DNA from: Streptomyces sp. SolWspMP-5a-2
Lineage (GTDB): Bacteria; Actinomycetota; Actinomycetes; Streptomycetales; Streptomycetaceae
Length of the DNA stretch: 51,068 nt
Direction: 5' to 3'
Assembly (NCBI RefSeq): GCF_900091845.1
Contig: NZ_FMCI01000243.1
Location: forward strand, 1-51,068
The first letter of the stretch is position 1. Every line of letters begins with the position of its first letter. Position numbers and translations under genes: made by a program. Under the pieces are notes generated by a model. The model was not told where the DNA came from. It was given only the letters and a program-made list of their open reading frames with translations, and did no database searches. This document shows, piece after piece, positions 1-8,685 of the stretch.

Positions 1-191
1 CGTCGTCCGTACCGGGACGGCGGCCCGGGGTGCCGCGGCGCGGAGCGGCACGGTCCCCCGCACGGACCGCGGGCGCCTGCCGGGACCGGCCGCCGGGGCC
101 GTCAGGTCTGGGCAGGGGTGTAGCGCTGTGTGGTTGGCCGGATCCTTACCGTGCCCGCGGAGCCGACGGGACCGCGATCGGCCCGGAACGA

Positions 192-250
192 CCCGAGGGG
201 CGGGCCCCGCCACACGCTGTCAGGACGCGTGGGGAGACCCGCCCCTCGGG
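192..250 (-). terminator. Rho-independent-type hairpin downstream of the betaine transporter operon
   Basis: Two perfect 13-base inverted arms (192-204 and 238-250) lie 20 bases past the stop codon of the permease/binding-protein gene on the minus strand. The 33-base loop contains a further short CCAC/GTGG stem. No U-tract is visible, which is normal for Streptomyces terminators. The rest of positions 1-191 shows no gene with convincing protein character. Confidence 0.6.
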
Positions 251-269
251 CGGTGCCGTCGCCGGGCTG

Positions 270-2879
270 CTACTGCGGAGTCATCCGCGCGGCGACGTCC
301 GGGTGCTCCTTGACCCAGGCGGCGACCGCTTCCTCCACCTTGCCCTGGCCCTTCTCGTTGATCTCGCTCTCCAGGCTGCCGAGTTCGTCCTCGCTCATCC
401 GGAACTTCTTGATCCACCCGGTGAGCTGGGGGTACTGCTCGGGGAACTTCTCGTTGGAGATGGTGCGGATCGTGTTGCCCTCGCCGAACAGCTTCTTGTC
501 GTCCTTGAGCTTGGTCAGCTCGTAGCGGCTGTAGGCCCAGTGCGGCGACCACAGCACGACCGCGACCGGCTCCTTCTTGGCGAGAGCCCGCTTCAGCTCG
601 GCCAGCATCGCCGGGGTGGAGCCGTCGACGACCTTGTACTCCTTGTCCAGGCCGTAGCCGGGCAGGACCTTCGTCTTCAGCAGGTTCATCTCACCGGTGC
701 CGGGCTCGATACCGATGATCTTCCCGTCGAAGGTCGACGCCTTGCCCTTGAGGTCCTCCAGGGACTTGACGCCCTTCACGTAGGACGGCACGGCCACTTC
801 GAGGGACGTCGGCTCGTACCAGGTGCCGAGGTCCTTCAGCCGGTCCTTGCTCTTGTCCCAGTAGTTCTGCTGCGCGTACGGCAGCCAGGCGTCGAAGTTG
901 AGGTCGAGGTCACCGGCGGCGAGACCCGTGTAGACCGGACCGACGTCCATCTGCTTCAGGTTCAGCTTGTAGCCGCGCTTCTCCAGCACGTTCTTCCACA
1001 GGTACGTGACGGCGACGTCCTCGTCCCACGGGAACCAGGCGACGGTCACGGCCCGCTTGGTCTCGGCGGCGGCCTTGGCGTTCTCCACCGGGGCCAGCTT
1101 GTCGACCAGACCGGGGTTGTCCTTCAGCCAGCTCCGCACGGCGTCCTGCTGCTTGCCCTTGCCGGCCTTGTTGATCTCGGCCTCCAGGCTGGTGAGCTGC
1201 TTCTCGTCCAGCTCGAAGTCCTTGAGCCACTTGCCGACGACCGGGTTCTCGTCCGCGAAGCCCTTGCGGGACAGCGTGTGCACGCCGTCGCCCGTGCCCC
1301 AGGCGCCCTTCGGGTCCTTGAGCTTCTTCAGATCGTAGTCGTTGTACGCCCAGTGCGGCGACCAGAGCGGAACCACGATGGGCTCCTTCTTGCTGATCGC
1401 GCGCTTCAGCTCGGCCAGCATCGCGGGCGTGGAGCTGTCGACGACCTTGTACTCCTTGTCGAGGCCGTACGCCTTCAGGATCTTGCTCTTGAGCAGACCC
1501 GTCTCACCCGCGCTGGACTCGATCCCGGTGATCTTGCCACCGAAGGTCGACGCCTTCCCCTTGAGGTCGGCCAGCGAGTTGATGTCCTTCATGTACGCCG
1601 GGACCGTCAGCTCCAGCGACGTCTGGTCGTACCAGGCGCCGAGGTCGTCGAGCTTGCTCCCGTACTTCTTCCAGTACTCCGCGTGCGTCGTCGGCAGCCA
1701 GGAGTCCGTCTCGAAGTCGACGCTGCCCTGCGCGAGGGCGGTGTACAGCGGACCGGCGTCGAACTGCTTGGCCTCCACCTGGTAGCCGCGCTGCTCCAGG
1801 ATCTCCTTCCAGAGGAAGGTCGAGGCGACGCCCTCGTCCCAGGGTATGTAGCCGATCGAGATCTTCTTGCCCTGGCCGACGTCCTTGCCGTCGGCGACCT
1901 CGGTGGAACCGCCCGAGCCGCCGAACACGCCCATGCCGCCCGCGACCAGCGCCAGCACGACCACGCCGATCACGGCGATCTGCGGGCTCGGCCGGTACGA
2001 CCAGATCTGCAGGCCCTTGGCGGCCCGCGCCCGCGCCGCGGCCCGGCGGCCCAGCGGGGAGACCTGGGTGCCCAGCGCGCTGGTCATGCGGTCCAGGTAG
2101 ATCGCCAGGATGACGATGGCGACACCGGCCTCGGAGCCGAGACCGACGTCGAGCTGGCCGATGGCCTGGTTGACGTCGCCGCCGAGGCCGCCGGTGCCGA
2201 CCATGCCCGCGATGGCGGCCATCGACAGGCCCAGCATGATGACCTGGTTGACACCGGCCATCACGGTCGGCAGCGCCAGCGGGAGCTGCACCCGCAGCAG
2301 GGTGTCGCGGGGCGAGGTGCCGAACGCTTCGGCGGCCTCGACCAGTTCCTTGTCGACCTGCCGGATGCCCAGCTCCGTCATGCGCACGCCGGGGGCGAGC
2401 GCGAAGATCAGGGTCGCGACGATGCCGGCCGAGGCGCCGGTGCCGAAGAACAGGATCGCCGGGATGAGGTAGATCATCGCGGGCAGCGTCTGCATGAAGT
2501 CGAGGACCGGCCTGACCAGTCCGGAGACCCGGTCGGAGCGGGCGGCCCAGATGCCCACCGGCACCGACACCACCAGCGCGATGATCGTCGCCACCAGGAC
2601 GAGCGACAGGGTCACCATCGCGTCGTCCCAGAGTTCGAGGGAGTCGATGAAGGCGAATCCCACGAAGGTGAGGACACCGGCCAGCGTGCCGCGCAGCCAG
2701 AACGCGAGGACCGCGAAGATGCCCGCGAGCAGCAGCGGTTCGGGCGCCTGGAGGACGGCGTTGATGCCGTCGTAGGTGCCGGTGCAGATGGTCTTGAAGA
2801 ACTCGAACAGCCAGTTCACATGGGCGAGCAGCCAGTCGACGGTGTCGTTGACCCAGTCGCCGAGCGGGATCCTAGGCAC
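270..2879 (-). CDS. Glycine betaine/proline ABC transporter, permease fused to two substrate-binding domains
   Basis: This is a membrane component of an osmoprotectant (glycine betaine, proline betaine or choline type) importer. Residues 45-275 form a ProW/OpuAB-like permease with several hydrophobic helices and an EAA loop (EAAEAFGTSPRDTLLRVQLP, 181-200). A further hydrophobic segment at about 300-320 leads into two consecutive OpuAC/ProX-type binding domains, at about 338-597 and 608-869. Both begin with a WDE-containing strand and repeat the motifs STPAMLAELKRA and LWSPHWAY, so the second domain looks like an internal duplication. At 869 aa it is far longer than a simple ProW (about 300 aa). 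The start is GTG and overlaps the 3' end of the ATPase gene by 8 bases, so translation is probably coupled. The exact substrate cannot be read from sequence. Confidence 0.93.
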   Translation of the reverse strand: MPRIPLGDWVNDTVDWLLAHVNWLFEFFKTICTGTYDGINAVLQAPEPLLLAGIFAVLAFWLRGTLAGVLTFVGFAFIDSLELWDDAMVTLSLVLVATIIALVVSVPVGIWAARSDRVSGLVRPVLDFMQTLPAMIYLIPAILFFGTGASAGIVATLIFALAPGVRMTELGIRQVDKELVEAAEAFGTSPRDTLLRVQLPLALPTVMAGVNQVIMLGLSMAAIAGMVGTGGLGGDVNQAIGQLDVGLGSEAGVAIVILAIYLDRMTSALGTQVSPLGRRAAARARAAKGLQIWSYRPSPQIAVIGVVVLALVAGGMGVFGGSGGSTEVADGKDVGQGKKISIGYIPWDEGVASTFLWKEILEQRGYQVEAKQFDAGPLYTALAQGSVDFETDSWLPTTHAEYWKKYGSKLDDLGAWYDQTSLELTVPAYMKDINSLADLKGKASTFGGKITGIESSAGETGLLKSKILKAYGLDKEYKVVDSSTPAMLAELKRAISKKEPIVVPLWSPHWAYNDYDLKKLKDPKGAWGTGDGVHTLSRKGFADENPVVGKWLKDFELDEKQLTSLEAEINKAGKGKQQDAVRSWLKDNPGLVDKLAPVENAKAAAETKRAVTVAWFPWDEDVAVTYLWKNVLEKRGYKLNLKQMDVGPVYTGLAAGDLDLNFDAWLPYAQQNYWDKSKDRLKDLGTWYEPTSLEVAVPSYVKGVKSLEDLKGKASTFDGKIIGIEPGTGEMNLLKTKVLPGYGLDKEYKVVDGSTPAMLAELKRALAKKEPVAVVLWSPHWAYSRYELTKLKDDKKLFGEGNTIRTISNEKFPEQYPQLTGWIKKFRMSEDELGSLESEINEKGQGKVEEAVAAWVKEHPDVAARMTPQ

Positions 2880-3954
2880 GGGCCACCACCTTGCCGCCGC
2901 CGTGCGGGGAGTCGCAGGCGGCGGGACCGGCCTGCTCGTCGCCTATGAAACCGACCAGACGCTGACGCGGGACCACGCCCACGACGTGGCGCTCCTTGTC
3001 GAGCACGGCGACCGGGTGGGTCAACCGGGCGCTGATCGCGCAGAGTTCGGTGAACGGGGTGTCCTTGGTCGCCGTCTCGCAGTCGCAGTCGGCCTCGTCG
3101 CCGTGGACGTCCGTCTCCATGACGGCGCCCGCGGTGAGCACCCGGGAGCGGTCGACGTCCTGGATGAAGGAGGCGACGTAGTCGTTGGCCGGGCGGATGA
3201 GGATGTCCTCGGCGCTGCCGGTCTGCACGATCTCGCCGTCCCGCATGACGGCGATGCGGTCACCGAGCCGCATGGCCTCGTTGAGGTCGTGGGTGATGAA
3301 CACGATCGTCTTCTTGAGGCTCTGCTGGAGCTGGAGAAGCTGGTCCTGCATGTCCCTGCGGATCAGCGGGTCGAGCGCGCTGAACGACTCGTCCATGAGG
3401 AGCAGGTCGGCGTCGGTGGCCAGCGCCCTGGCCAGGCCCACGCGCTGCTGCATGCCGCCGGACAGCTCGTCGGGCCAGGAGTTCTCCCAGCCCTCGAGTC
3501 CGCACAGGGCCAGCGCCTCGCCGGCGCGACGCTCGCGCTCGGCGCGGGGCACGCCCTGCACGGCCAGGCCGTAGGCGGCGTTCTCCAGGACGCTGCGGTG
3601 CGGGAAGAGCGCGAAGTGCTGGAAGACCATGCTGATCTTCTTCGCGCGGACCTCGCGCAGCGCGCGGTCGTCGAGCCCGGTGAGGTCGTCCCCGTCGAAG
3701 CGGACCTGCCCGGACGTGGGCTCCAGCAGGCCGTTGAGCATGCGCAGGAGCGTGGACTTGCCGGACCCGGACAGCCCCATCACGACGAATATCTGGCCAG
3801 GTTCGACCGTGAAGGAGGCGTCGATGACGGCGGCGGTGGTGCCGTCGGCGCGCAGCTCCTCGCGGTCCGCTCCTTTCTGGAGCCTCTCTACTGCTTCGTC
3901 GGGACGTCTGCCGAACACCTTGTACAGGTGCTGGGCCTCAAGTCTGGAGGACAC
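2872..3954 (-). CDS. Glycine betaine/proline ABC transporter ATP-binding protein (ProV/OpuAA type)
   Basis: This ATPase powers the importer encoded directly downstream. It has a Walker A motif (GLSGSGKST) near residue 58, the signature LSGGMQQRVGLARALA, a Walker B region LLLMDESFSALDP, and a C-terminal extension after the nucleotide-binding domain resembling one CBS-type osmosensing unit (PVAVLDKERHVVGVVP). The N-terminal LYKVFGRRPDEA and the insertion before the core are typical of ProV. The start chosen is the GTG at 3954, preceded by GAGAGG five bases upstream; the open frame continues upstream without family similarity. 360 aa is a little short for ProV because only about one CBS unit is present. 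The gene comes first in a two-gene minus-strand operon. Confidence 0.93.
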   Translation of the reverse strand: MSSRLEAQHLYKVFGRRPDEAVERLQKGADREELRADGTTAAVIDASFTVEPGQIFVVMGLSGSGKSTLLRMLNGLLEPTSGQVRFDGDDLTGLDDRALREVRAKKISMVFQHFALFPHRSVLENAAYGLAVQGVPRAERERRAGEALALCGLEGWENSWPDELSGGMQQRVGLARALATDADLLLMDESFSALDPLIRRDMQDQLLQLQQSLKKTIVFITHDLNEAMRLGDRIAVMRDGEIVQTGSAEDILIRPANDYVASFIQDVDRSRVLTAGAVMETDVHGDEADCDCETATKDTPFTELCAISARLTHPVAVLDKERHVVGVVPRQRLVGFIGDEQAGPAACDSPHGGGKVVARA

Positions 3955-4093
3955 GCGAACCTCTCGTCTCGGCGGCAAGGAAGGGAGACGACAGCGCCGC
4001 GCACCACTGGTCAGTTGAATGAGCAACCGGCATCGCTCCGAGGCCGCGCCTGCCCGAACCGGTCCGGACCAAACACATGAGTGATTCAGGTCA

Positions 4094-4107
4094 CACTCCA
4101 CGGAGTG
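4094..4107. promoter_or_regulatory. 14-base dyad between the divergent transporter and exonuclease genes
   Basis: CACTCC-AC-GGAGTG is a perfect dyad in the 210-base region between the divergent ATPase gene (start 3954, minus) and the exonuclease gene (plus). Its position would suit an operator for either promoter. No matching regulator is identified, so the role is inference only. Confidence 0.25.
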
Positions 4108-4164
4108 CGGCACGTCACCCGCTCCCCCGCGCGCGGGCGGTGACTGTCGGTGGCGTGCGGCATG

Positions 4165-5094
4165 ATGCGAGACGTGACCGGACGACTGATGCTCCTCGAC
4201 ACCGCCTCGCTCTACTTCCGCGCCTACTTCGGCGTCCCGGAGTCCGTGAAGGCCCCGGACGGCACGCCGGTGAACGCCGTGCGCGGGCTCCTCGAATTCA
4301 TCGACCGCCTGGTCCGCGACCACCGCCCGGACGAGCTGGTGGCCTGCATGGACGCCGACTGGCGCCCCCAGTGGCGGGTCGACCTCATCCCCACCTACAA
4401 GGCCCACCGGGTCGCCGAGGAGCAGCCGTCGGGGCCGGACACCGAGGAGGTCCCCGACACCCTCTCGCCGCAGGTCCCGATCATCGAGTCGGTCCTGGAC
4501 GCGCTGGGCATCGCCCGGGTCGGCGTCCCCGACTACGAGGCGGACGACGTGATCGGCACCTTCACCGCGCTGGCGAAGGGCCCGGTCGACATCGTCACCG
4601 GCGACCGCGACCTCTACCAGCTGGTGGACGACGCCCGCGGGGTGCGGGTCCTCTACCCCCTCAAGGGCGTCGGCAGCCTCCAGCTCACCGACGAGTCCAC
4701 CCTGCGCGAGAAGTACGGCGTGGACGGCAGCGGGTACGCCGCCCTGGCGACCCTGCGCGGCGACCCCAGCGACGGCCTGCCGGGCGTCCCCGGCATCGGC
4801 GAGAAGACGGCCGCGAAGCTGCTCGCCGAGTTCGGGGACCTGCCCGGGATCATCGCCGCCGTCGACGACCCGAAGGCGAGGCTGACGCCGTCGCAGCGCA
4901 CGCGGCTCGACGCGTCCCGCCCCTACCTCGCGGTGGCGCCGAAGGTCGTCAAGGTCGCCGACGACGTCCCCCTCCCGGACGTCGACCCGACCCTCCCGCA
5001 CACCCCGCGCGACCCGGCCGCGGTGGCGGAGCTGGGCACCCGCTGGGGCCTCGGCGGCTCCCTGCACCGCCTGGTCACCACGCTCGGCGCGTAG
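4165..5094 (+). CDS. 5'-3' exonuclease / FEN-like nuclease (PIN and H3TH domains)
   Basis: This is a stand-alone relative of the 5'-nuclease domain of DNA polymerase I, expected to process flap or RNA-primer structures. It shows the metal-binding N-terminus LLDTASLYFRAYFG, then YEADDVIGT and TGDRDLYQLVDD acidic motifs, and the helix-3-turn-helix DNA-binding segment GDPSDGLPGVPGIGEKTAAK. No polymerase domain follows, and 309 aa fits the stand-alone family. The start is uncertain: GTG 4150, ATG 4162, ATG 4165 and GTG 4174 are all in frame and none has a strong ribosome binding site. ATG 4165 is chosen as a compromise because the conserved region begins only about ten residues later. Confidence 0.88.
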   Translation: MRDVTGRLMLLDTASLYFRAYFGVPESVKAPDGTPVNAVRGLLEFIDRLVRDHRPDELVACMDADWRPQWRVDLIPTYKAHRVAEEQPSGPDTEEVPDTLSPQVPIIESVLDALGIARVGVPDYEADDVIGTFTALAKGPVDIVTGDRDLYQLVDDARGVRVLYPLKGVGSLQLTDESTLREKYGVDGSGYAALATLRGDPSDGLPGVPGIGEKTAAKLLAEFGDLPGIIAAVDDPKARLTPSQRTRLDASRPYLAVAPKVVKVADDVPLPDVDPTLPHTPRDPAAVAELGTRWGLGGSLHRLVTTLGA

Positions 5095-5143
5095 CCCCCG
5101 GACCCTCCCCACCCGCACCACGCGCCCTCCGGCATCCCAGCCG

Positions 5144-5158
5144 GAGAACGGTGTTCTC
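5144..5158. repeat. 15-base palindrome GAGAAC-GGT-GTTCTC
   Basis: Perfect six-base arms around a three-base centre, 50 bases past the exonuclease stop and about 120 bases before the siderophore-interacting protein gene. It could be an operator or a weak terminator. The GAAC/GTTC spacing is three, not the four expected of an actinobacterial LexA box. Confidence 0.3.
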
Positions 5159-5243
5159 GTCGAGGGAAAACGGACTTATCGCGCCGGGCAAGATTCATCT
5201 CCCCCGCCGTGGGGGACTCGGCCGGAGCGCGGGGAGATGCTAA

Positions 5244-5259
5244 CTTAGGTATACCTAAG
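5244..5259. promoter_or_regulatory. Iron box (DmdR/DtxR-type operator)
   Basis: CTTAGGTATACCTAAG is a perfect 16-base palindrome ending 21 bases before the start codon of the siderophore-interacting protein gene. TTAGG and CCTAA half-sites are the core of the DtxR/IdeR/DmdR iron box, although the centre is shorter than in the usual 19-base box. It would sit over the transcription start and repress in iron-replete cells. The iron-related function of the gene supports the assignment. Confidence 0.7.
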
Positions 5260-5280
5260 CAAGGGAACAGGGAGGCCGTC

Positions 5281-6126
5281 ATGGCAGAACGCCCGGCACG
5301 CAAGCCGCGCACACCCCACTCCGCGCAGGTTGTCCGCACCGAACGTCTGACACCGCACATGCAGCGCGTGGTACTGGGCGGCGAGGGTCTGGGCGGGTTC
5401 GCAGCAGACACCTGCACGGACCACTACGTGAAACTCCTGTTCCCCGCCGGGGGCGCCGTCTACCCCGAACCGTTCGACATGGAGCGCATCCGCGCCGAGT
5501 TCCCGCGCGAGCAGTGGCCGGTCACCCGGACGTACACCGTGCGGGAGTGGAACGCCGAGCTGCGCGAGGTGACCCTCGACTTCGTGATCCACGGCGACGA
5601 GGGCCTCGCCGGGCCCTGGGCCAAGCGCGTCCAGCCGGGTGAAACGGTCCTCTTCATGGGCCCCGGCGGCGCCTACGCGCCCGCGCCCGACGCCGACTGG
5701 CATTTGCTCGTCGGCGACGAGAGCGCGCTGCCCGCGATCGCCCGCTCCCTGGAGGCGCTGCCCGAAGGCGCCCGCGCCCACGCCTTCATCGAGGTCTCCG
5801 GACCCGACGAGGAGCAGAAGATCGACTCCGACGTCGACGTCACCTGGCTGCACCGCGGCGACCGCCCGGTCGGCGAGCGGCTCCTGGAGGCCGTACGGGC
5901 ACTGGAGTTCCCCGCGGGCCGGGTGCACGCGTTCGTCCACGGCGAGGCCCACTTCGTCAAGGAACTGCGTCAGCTCCTGCGCGTCGAGCACGCGCTGCCG
6001 CGCGAGGCCCTGTCCATCTCCGGCTACTGGCGGCTCGGCCACAACGAGGACGGCTGGCAGGCGTCCAAGCGGGAGTGGAACGCGCGCATCGAAGTGGAGC
6101 AGGAGGGCGCGGCCCCCGCCGCGTGA
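5281..6126 (+). CDS. Siderophore-interacting protein (FAD-dependent ferric-siderophore reductase)
   Basis: This cytoplasmic flavoprotein of the ViuB/SIP family reduces ferric siderophores so that iron is released after uptake. Visible features are the flavin-binding RTYTVREWN near residue 82, the NAD(P)H-domain start LLVGDESALPAIARSLEALP, and the family C-terminus SGYWRLGHNEDGW followed by a basic KREW. 281 aa is usual. The ATG at 5281 has a GGGAGG ribosome binding site seven bases upstream and directly follows the iron-box palindrome, so iron repression is likely. No siderophore synthesis or uptake genes are nearby; it works as a lone reductase here. Confidence 0.93.
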   Translation: MAERPARKPRTPHSAQVVRTERLTPHMQRVVLGGEGLGGFAADTCTDHYVKLLFPAGGAVYPEPFDMERIRAEFPREQWPVTRTYTVREWNAELREVTLDFVIHGDEGLAGPWAKRVQPGETVLFMGPGGAYAPAPDADWHLLVGDESALPAIARSLEALPEGARAHAFIEVSGPDEEQKIDSDVDVTWLHRGDRPVGERLLEAVRALEFPAGRVHAFVHGEAHFVKELRQLLRVEHALPREALSISGYWRLGHNEDGWQASKREWNARIEVEQEGAAPAA

Positions 6127-6223
6127 CCCCGCGGGCGGCGCCACCTCCGGCCGCCCCTCACCACCCCGCACGCCCCTCCCCGCGCACCCCCTCCCCGGCC
6201 TCCCACCTCGTACGCTGGCCGCC

Positions 6224-7174
6224 ATGACCCGCAGTCGCCGCGTACCGCCCGCTCCCCTGCCCCAGCGCGAGGGGGTCGATCCGGTGCGGGTGCGGCTGCC
6301 GGGCGAGGGCACCTGGGAGACCGTGCGGGAGCACCTCACCCAGCGCCTCTCGGCGGACCCCGCCGTCATCACGGGGATGTTCGACGACGGCCGGATCGTC
6401 GGGGCGGACGGACGGCCCGTCCCCGCCGACGCCCCCTACGTGCCGGGCATGTACGTGTGGTTCCACCGCGACCTGCCCCCCGAGGTGCCCGTCCCGTTCC
6501 CCCTGCCGATCGTGTACCGCGACGACCACATCGTCGTCGCCGACAAGCCGCACTTCCTGGCCACCGTCCCGCGCGGCAGCCATGTCACGCAGACCGCGCT
6601 GGCCCTGCTCCGCCACGGCCTCGGCCTGCCGTCGCTGGGCGCCGCGCACCGCCTCGACCGGCTCACCGCCGGCCTCGTCCTGTTCACGGTGCGCCCCGGC
6701 GAACGCGGTGCCTACCAGTCGCTGTTCGCCGACCGGCGGGTGCGCAAGGAGTACGAGGCGGTGGCACCGTACGATCCCGGGCTCGCGCTGCCCAGGACCG
6801 TGCGCAGCCGGATCGTGAAGGAGCGCGGAGTGCTGGCCGCCTACGAGACGGACGGCGAGCCGAACGCGGTGACCCGGGTCGAACTCGCCGAGCGGCGACC
6901 GGCGTTCGGGCTCGGGCGCTACCGGCTGACGCCGACCACCGGCCAGACGCATCAACTGCGCGTCCACATGAACGCCCTCGGGGTGCCCCTGCTCGGCGAC
7001 CCCCTGTACCCGGTCGTCACCGGCCCCGTACCGCCGGACGACTTCCGGCGCCCGCTCCAACTGCTCGCGCGGGCCCTGGAGTTCACCGACCCGATCACCG
7101 GGATCGAGCACCGCTTCACCAGCGTCCGCGCGCTCGGCGCCTGGTCGTCGTACCCGCAGTGGGCCGGTCAGTAG
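6224..7174 (+). CDS. RluA-family RNA pseudouridine synthase
   Basis: The protein converts uridine to pseudouridine in rRNA or tRNA. The RluA catalytic motif HRLDRLTAGLVLF (142-154) contains the active-site Asp145, and the family KEYEAV and TGQTHQLRVHMNALGVPLLGD motifs follow. An S4-like segment is weak in the N-terminal 90 residues. 316 aa is normal. ATG 6224 is the first start in frame with family character. The last seven bases overlap the 3' end of the convergent P450 gene, so the two stop codons interlock. The exact RNA target cannot be decided from sequence. Confidence 0.92.
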   Translation: MTRSRRVPPAPLPQREGVDPVRVRLPGEGTWETVREHLTQRLSADPAVITGMFDDGRIVGADGRPVPADAPYVPGMYVWFHRDLPPEVPVPFPLPIVYRDDHIVVADKPHFLATVPRGSHVTQTALALLRHGLGLPSLGAAHRLDRLTAGLVLFTVRPGERGAYQSLFADRRVRKEYEAVAPYDPGLALPRTVRSRIVKERGVLAAYETDGEPNAVTRVELAERRPAFGLGRYRLTPTTGQTHQLRVHMNALGVPLLGDPLYPVVTGPVPPDDFRRPLQLLARALEFTDPITGIEHRFTSVRALGAWSSYPQWAGQ

Positions 7175-8646
7175 CCGCGCCACCAGCGCACGAGCCGCTG
7201 CCAGGCGCCGGGGCGGGGCTCCGGTCCGGGTGCGGGGACCGGCGGCGGGGTGACGGGCTGCGGGGGTTCGGCGGGCGGCTGCGGCCGGGCGGCGGCCGGC
7301 ATGCCGACCTGCCAGGTGGCGCGCGGCGCGGGCAGCGGGTTCTGGCTCGGCCTGGCCCGCACGTCCTGCTCGGGCTTCGGCGCGAAGAACACCGGCAGCT
7401 CCACCAGGTGCCGGGAGGCGATGGACTGCGTCCAGCGCAAGTCCTCCTCCGGGACGGCGAGTTGCACGTCGGGCAGCCGCATCAGGAGCGCGTCGACGCC
7501 GGTGTCGGCGATGCCGCGGGCGATGTCCTGCCCGGGGCACTCGTGCAGGCCGCCGCCGAAGGCCAGGTGGGAGCGGTTGCCCTGCATGTTGGCGTCGAGG
7601 TCGGGCCTCACCCGCGGGTCGACGTTGCCGGGGGCGATGCCGAGGAGCAGCCCGTCGCCCTTGCGGATGCGCTGGCCGCCCAACTCGGTGTCGTGCTTGG
7701 CGAAGTAGGCGAAGATCGTGCTGAACGGCGGTTCGTCCCACAGGGACTGCTCGACCGCCTCGGGCACCGTCATCTGTCCGCCGCTGAGCTGCGCGCGGAA
7801 GCCCGGCTCGGTGAGGACCACCCGCAGGACGTTGGCGATCAGGTTGACGGTGGCCTCGTAGGCGGCCATCAGCACCAGCCACAGGTGCTTGGTGACCTCG
7901 TCGTCGGTGAGCCCGGCCGGGTCCGTGACGAGGTGGCTGGCGAAGTCCTCCTCCGGGTGCTCGCGGCGCCGGGCGGTGAGCCGTTGCAGGGCGCCGAGGA
8001 CGTAGCCGTGGCTGGCGATCGCGGTCTCGGTGCCCTTGAGCATGTCGCGGGCGGCCTCCACGATCCGGTCGTTGTACTCCTCCGGCATGCCGAGGATCTC
8101 GCACATCACGGCCATCGGGAGGTGCTCGGCGAACTCGCCGACCAGGTCGGCGGTGCCGCGCCGACAGAACGCGTTGACCAGCCGCTGGGTGGCGCGGTTG
8201 ATGTAGCGGCGGATCCCGCGGTGGTCGATGGTCGACATGGCGTTGGTGACCGCGCCGCGCAGCCGCAGGTGCTCGTCCCCCTCGGCGTGCGAGCAGATGG
8301 GCTCCCACGCGATGTGCGGCATCAGCGGGTGGTCGGGTTTGACCATGCCGTCCAGGAGCGGGCCCCAGATGCGGCTGTCGCGGGTGAACTGCGAGGGCGA
8401 GCGCACCATGTGGAGGTTCTCGGCGTGGCCGAGGACCACCCAGGCCGGCACGTCGTCGTGGAGCAGCGCGGGCGCCACCGGGCCGTGCTCCTCGCGCAGC
8501 CGCTCGTAGAGGGCGTCCAGGTCCCGCGCCTCGGGACCGTAGAGCCGGTGGAGTCCGCCGGGGCCGCGGCCGTGCGCGGGGCAGCCGGGCGGCGGGTCGA
8601 GCACGAGGTCGTCCGCCTCGCTCGGGGAGGTGTGTTCAGACGTCAC
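7168..8646 (-). CDS. rarE: Cytochrome P450 of the conservon (CYP157-like, no ExxR motif)
   Basis: This is the last gene of a five-gene conservon. The haem-binding loop FGGGLHECPGQ is intact with the ligand at Cys370. The K-helix position where other P450s carry ExxR reads EQSLW (299-303), so both the Glu/Arg pair and its salt bridge are missing. The same substitution was reported for the CYP157 family of S. coelicolor, whose members occur in conservons. The I-helix reads LMAAYEATVNL, without the usual AGxxT. A Pro-rich tail of about 60 residues ends the protein. 492 aa is longer than typical bacterial P450s (about 400). GTG start, 39 bases after the GTPase gene. Substrate unknown, and a non-catalytic or signalling role is possible. 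Confidence 0.93.
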   Translation of the reverse strand: MTSEHTSPSEADDLVLDPPPGCPAHGRGPGGLHRLYGPEARDLDALYERLREEHGPVAPALLHDDVPAWVVLGHAENLHMVRSPSQFTRDSRIWGPLLDGMVKPDHPLMPHIAWEPICSHAEGDEHLRLRGAVTNAMSTIDHRGIRRYINRATQRLVNAFCRRGTADLVGEFAEHLPMAVMCEILGMPEEYNDRIVEAARDMLKGTETAIASHGYVLGALQRLTARRREHPEEDFASHLVTDPAGLTDDEVTKHLWLVLMAAYEATVNLIANVLRVVLTEPGFRAQLSGGQMTVPEAVEQSLWDEPPFSTIFAYFAKHDTELGGQRIRKGDGLLLGIAPGNVDPRVRPDLDANMQGNRSHLAFGGGLHECPGQDIARGIADTGVDALLMRLPDVQLAVPEEDLRWTQSIASRHLVELPVFFAPKPEQDVRARPSQNPLPAPRATWQVGMPAAARPQPPAEPPQPVTPPPVPAPGPEPRPGAWQRLVRWWRGY

Positions 8647-8685
8647 GGTTGGTCACTCCGGGGAAGAGCCGGTGGGGGCCGGGGG

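Noticed and set aside
30..2948. A 972-codon open frame on the plus strand across the transporter genes
   Set aside because: It is antisense to two well-conserved ABC transporter genes; the peptide is Leu/Val/Arg rich with no domain, as expected from the third-position GC bias.
5144..5158. Possible LexA (SOS) box GAACGGTGTTC
   Set aside because: The actinobacterial box is GAAC-N4-GTTC; here the spacer is three bases, and the adjacent gene is iron-related. Kept only as an unexplained palindrome.
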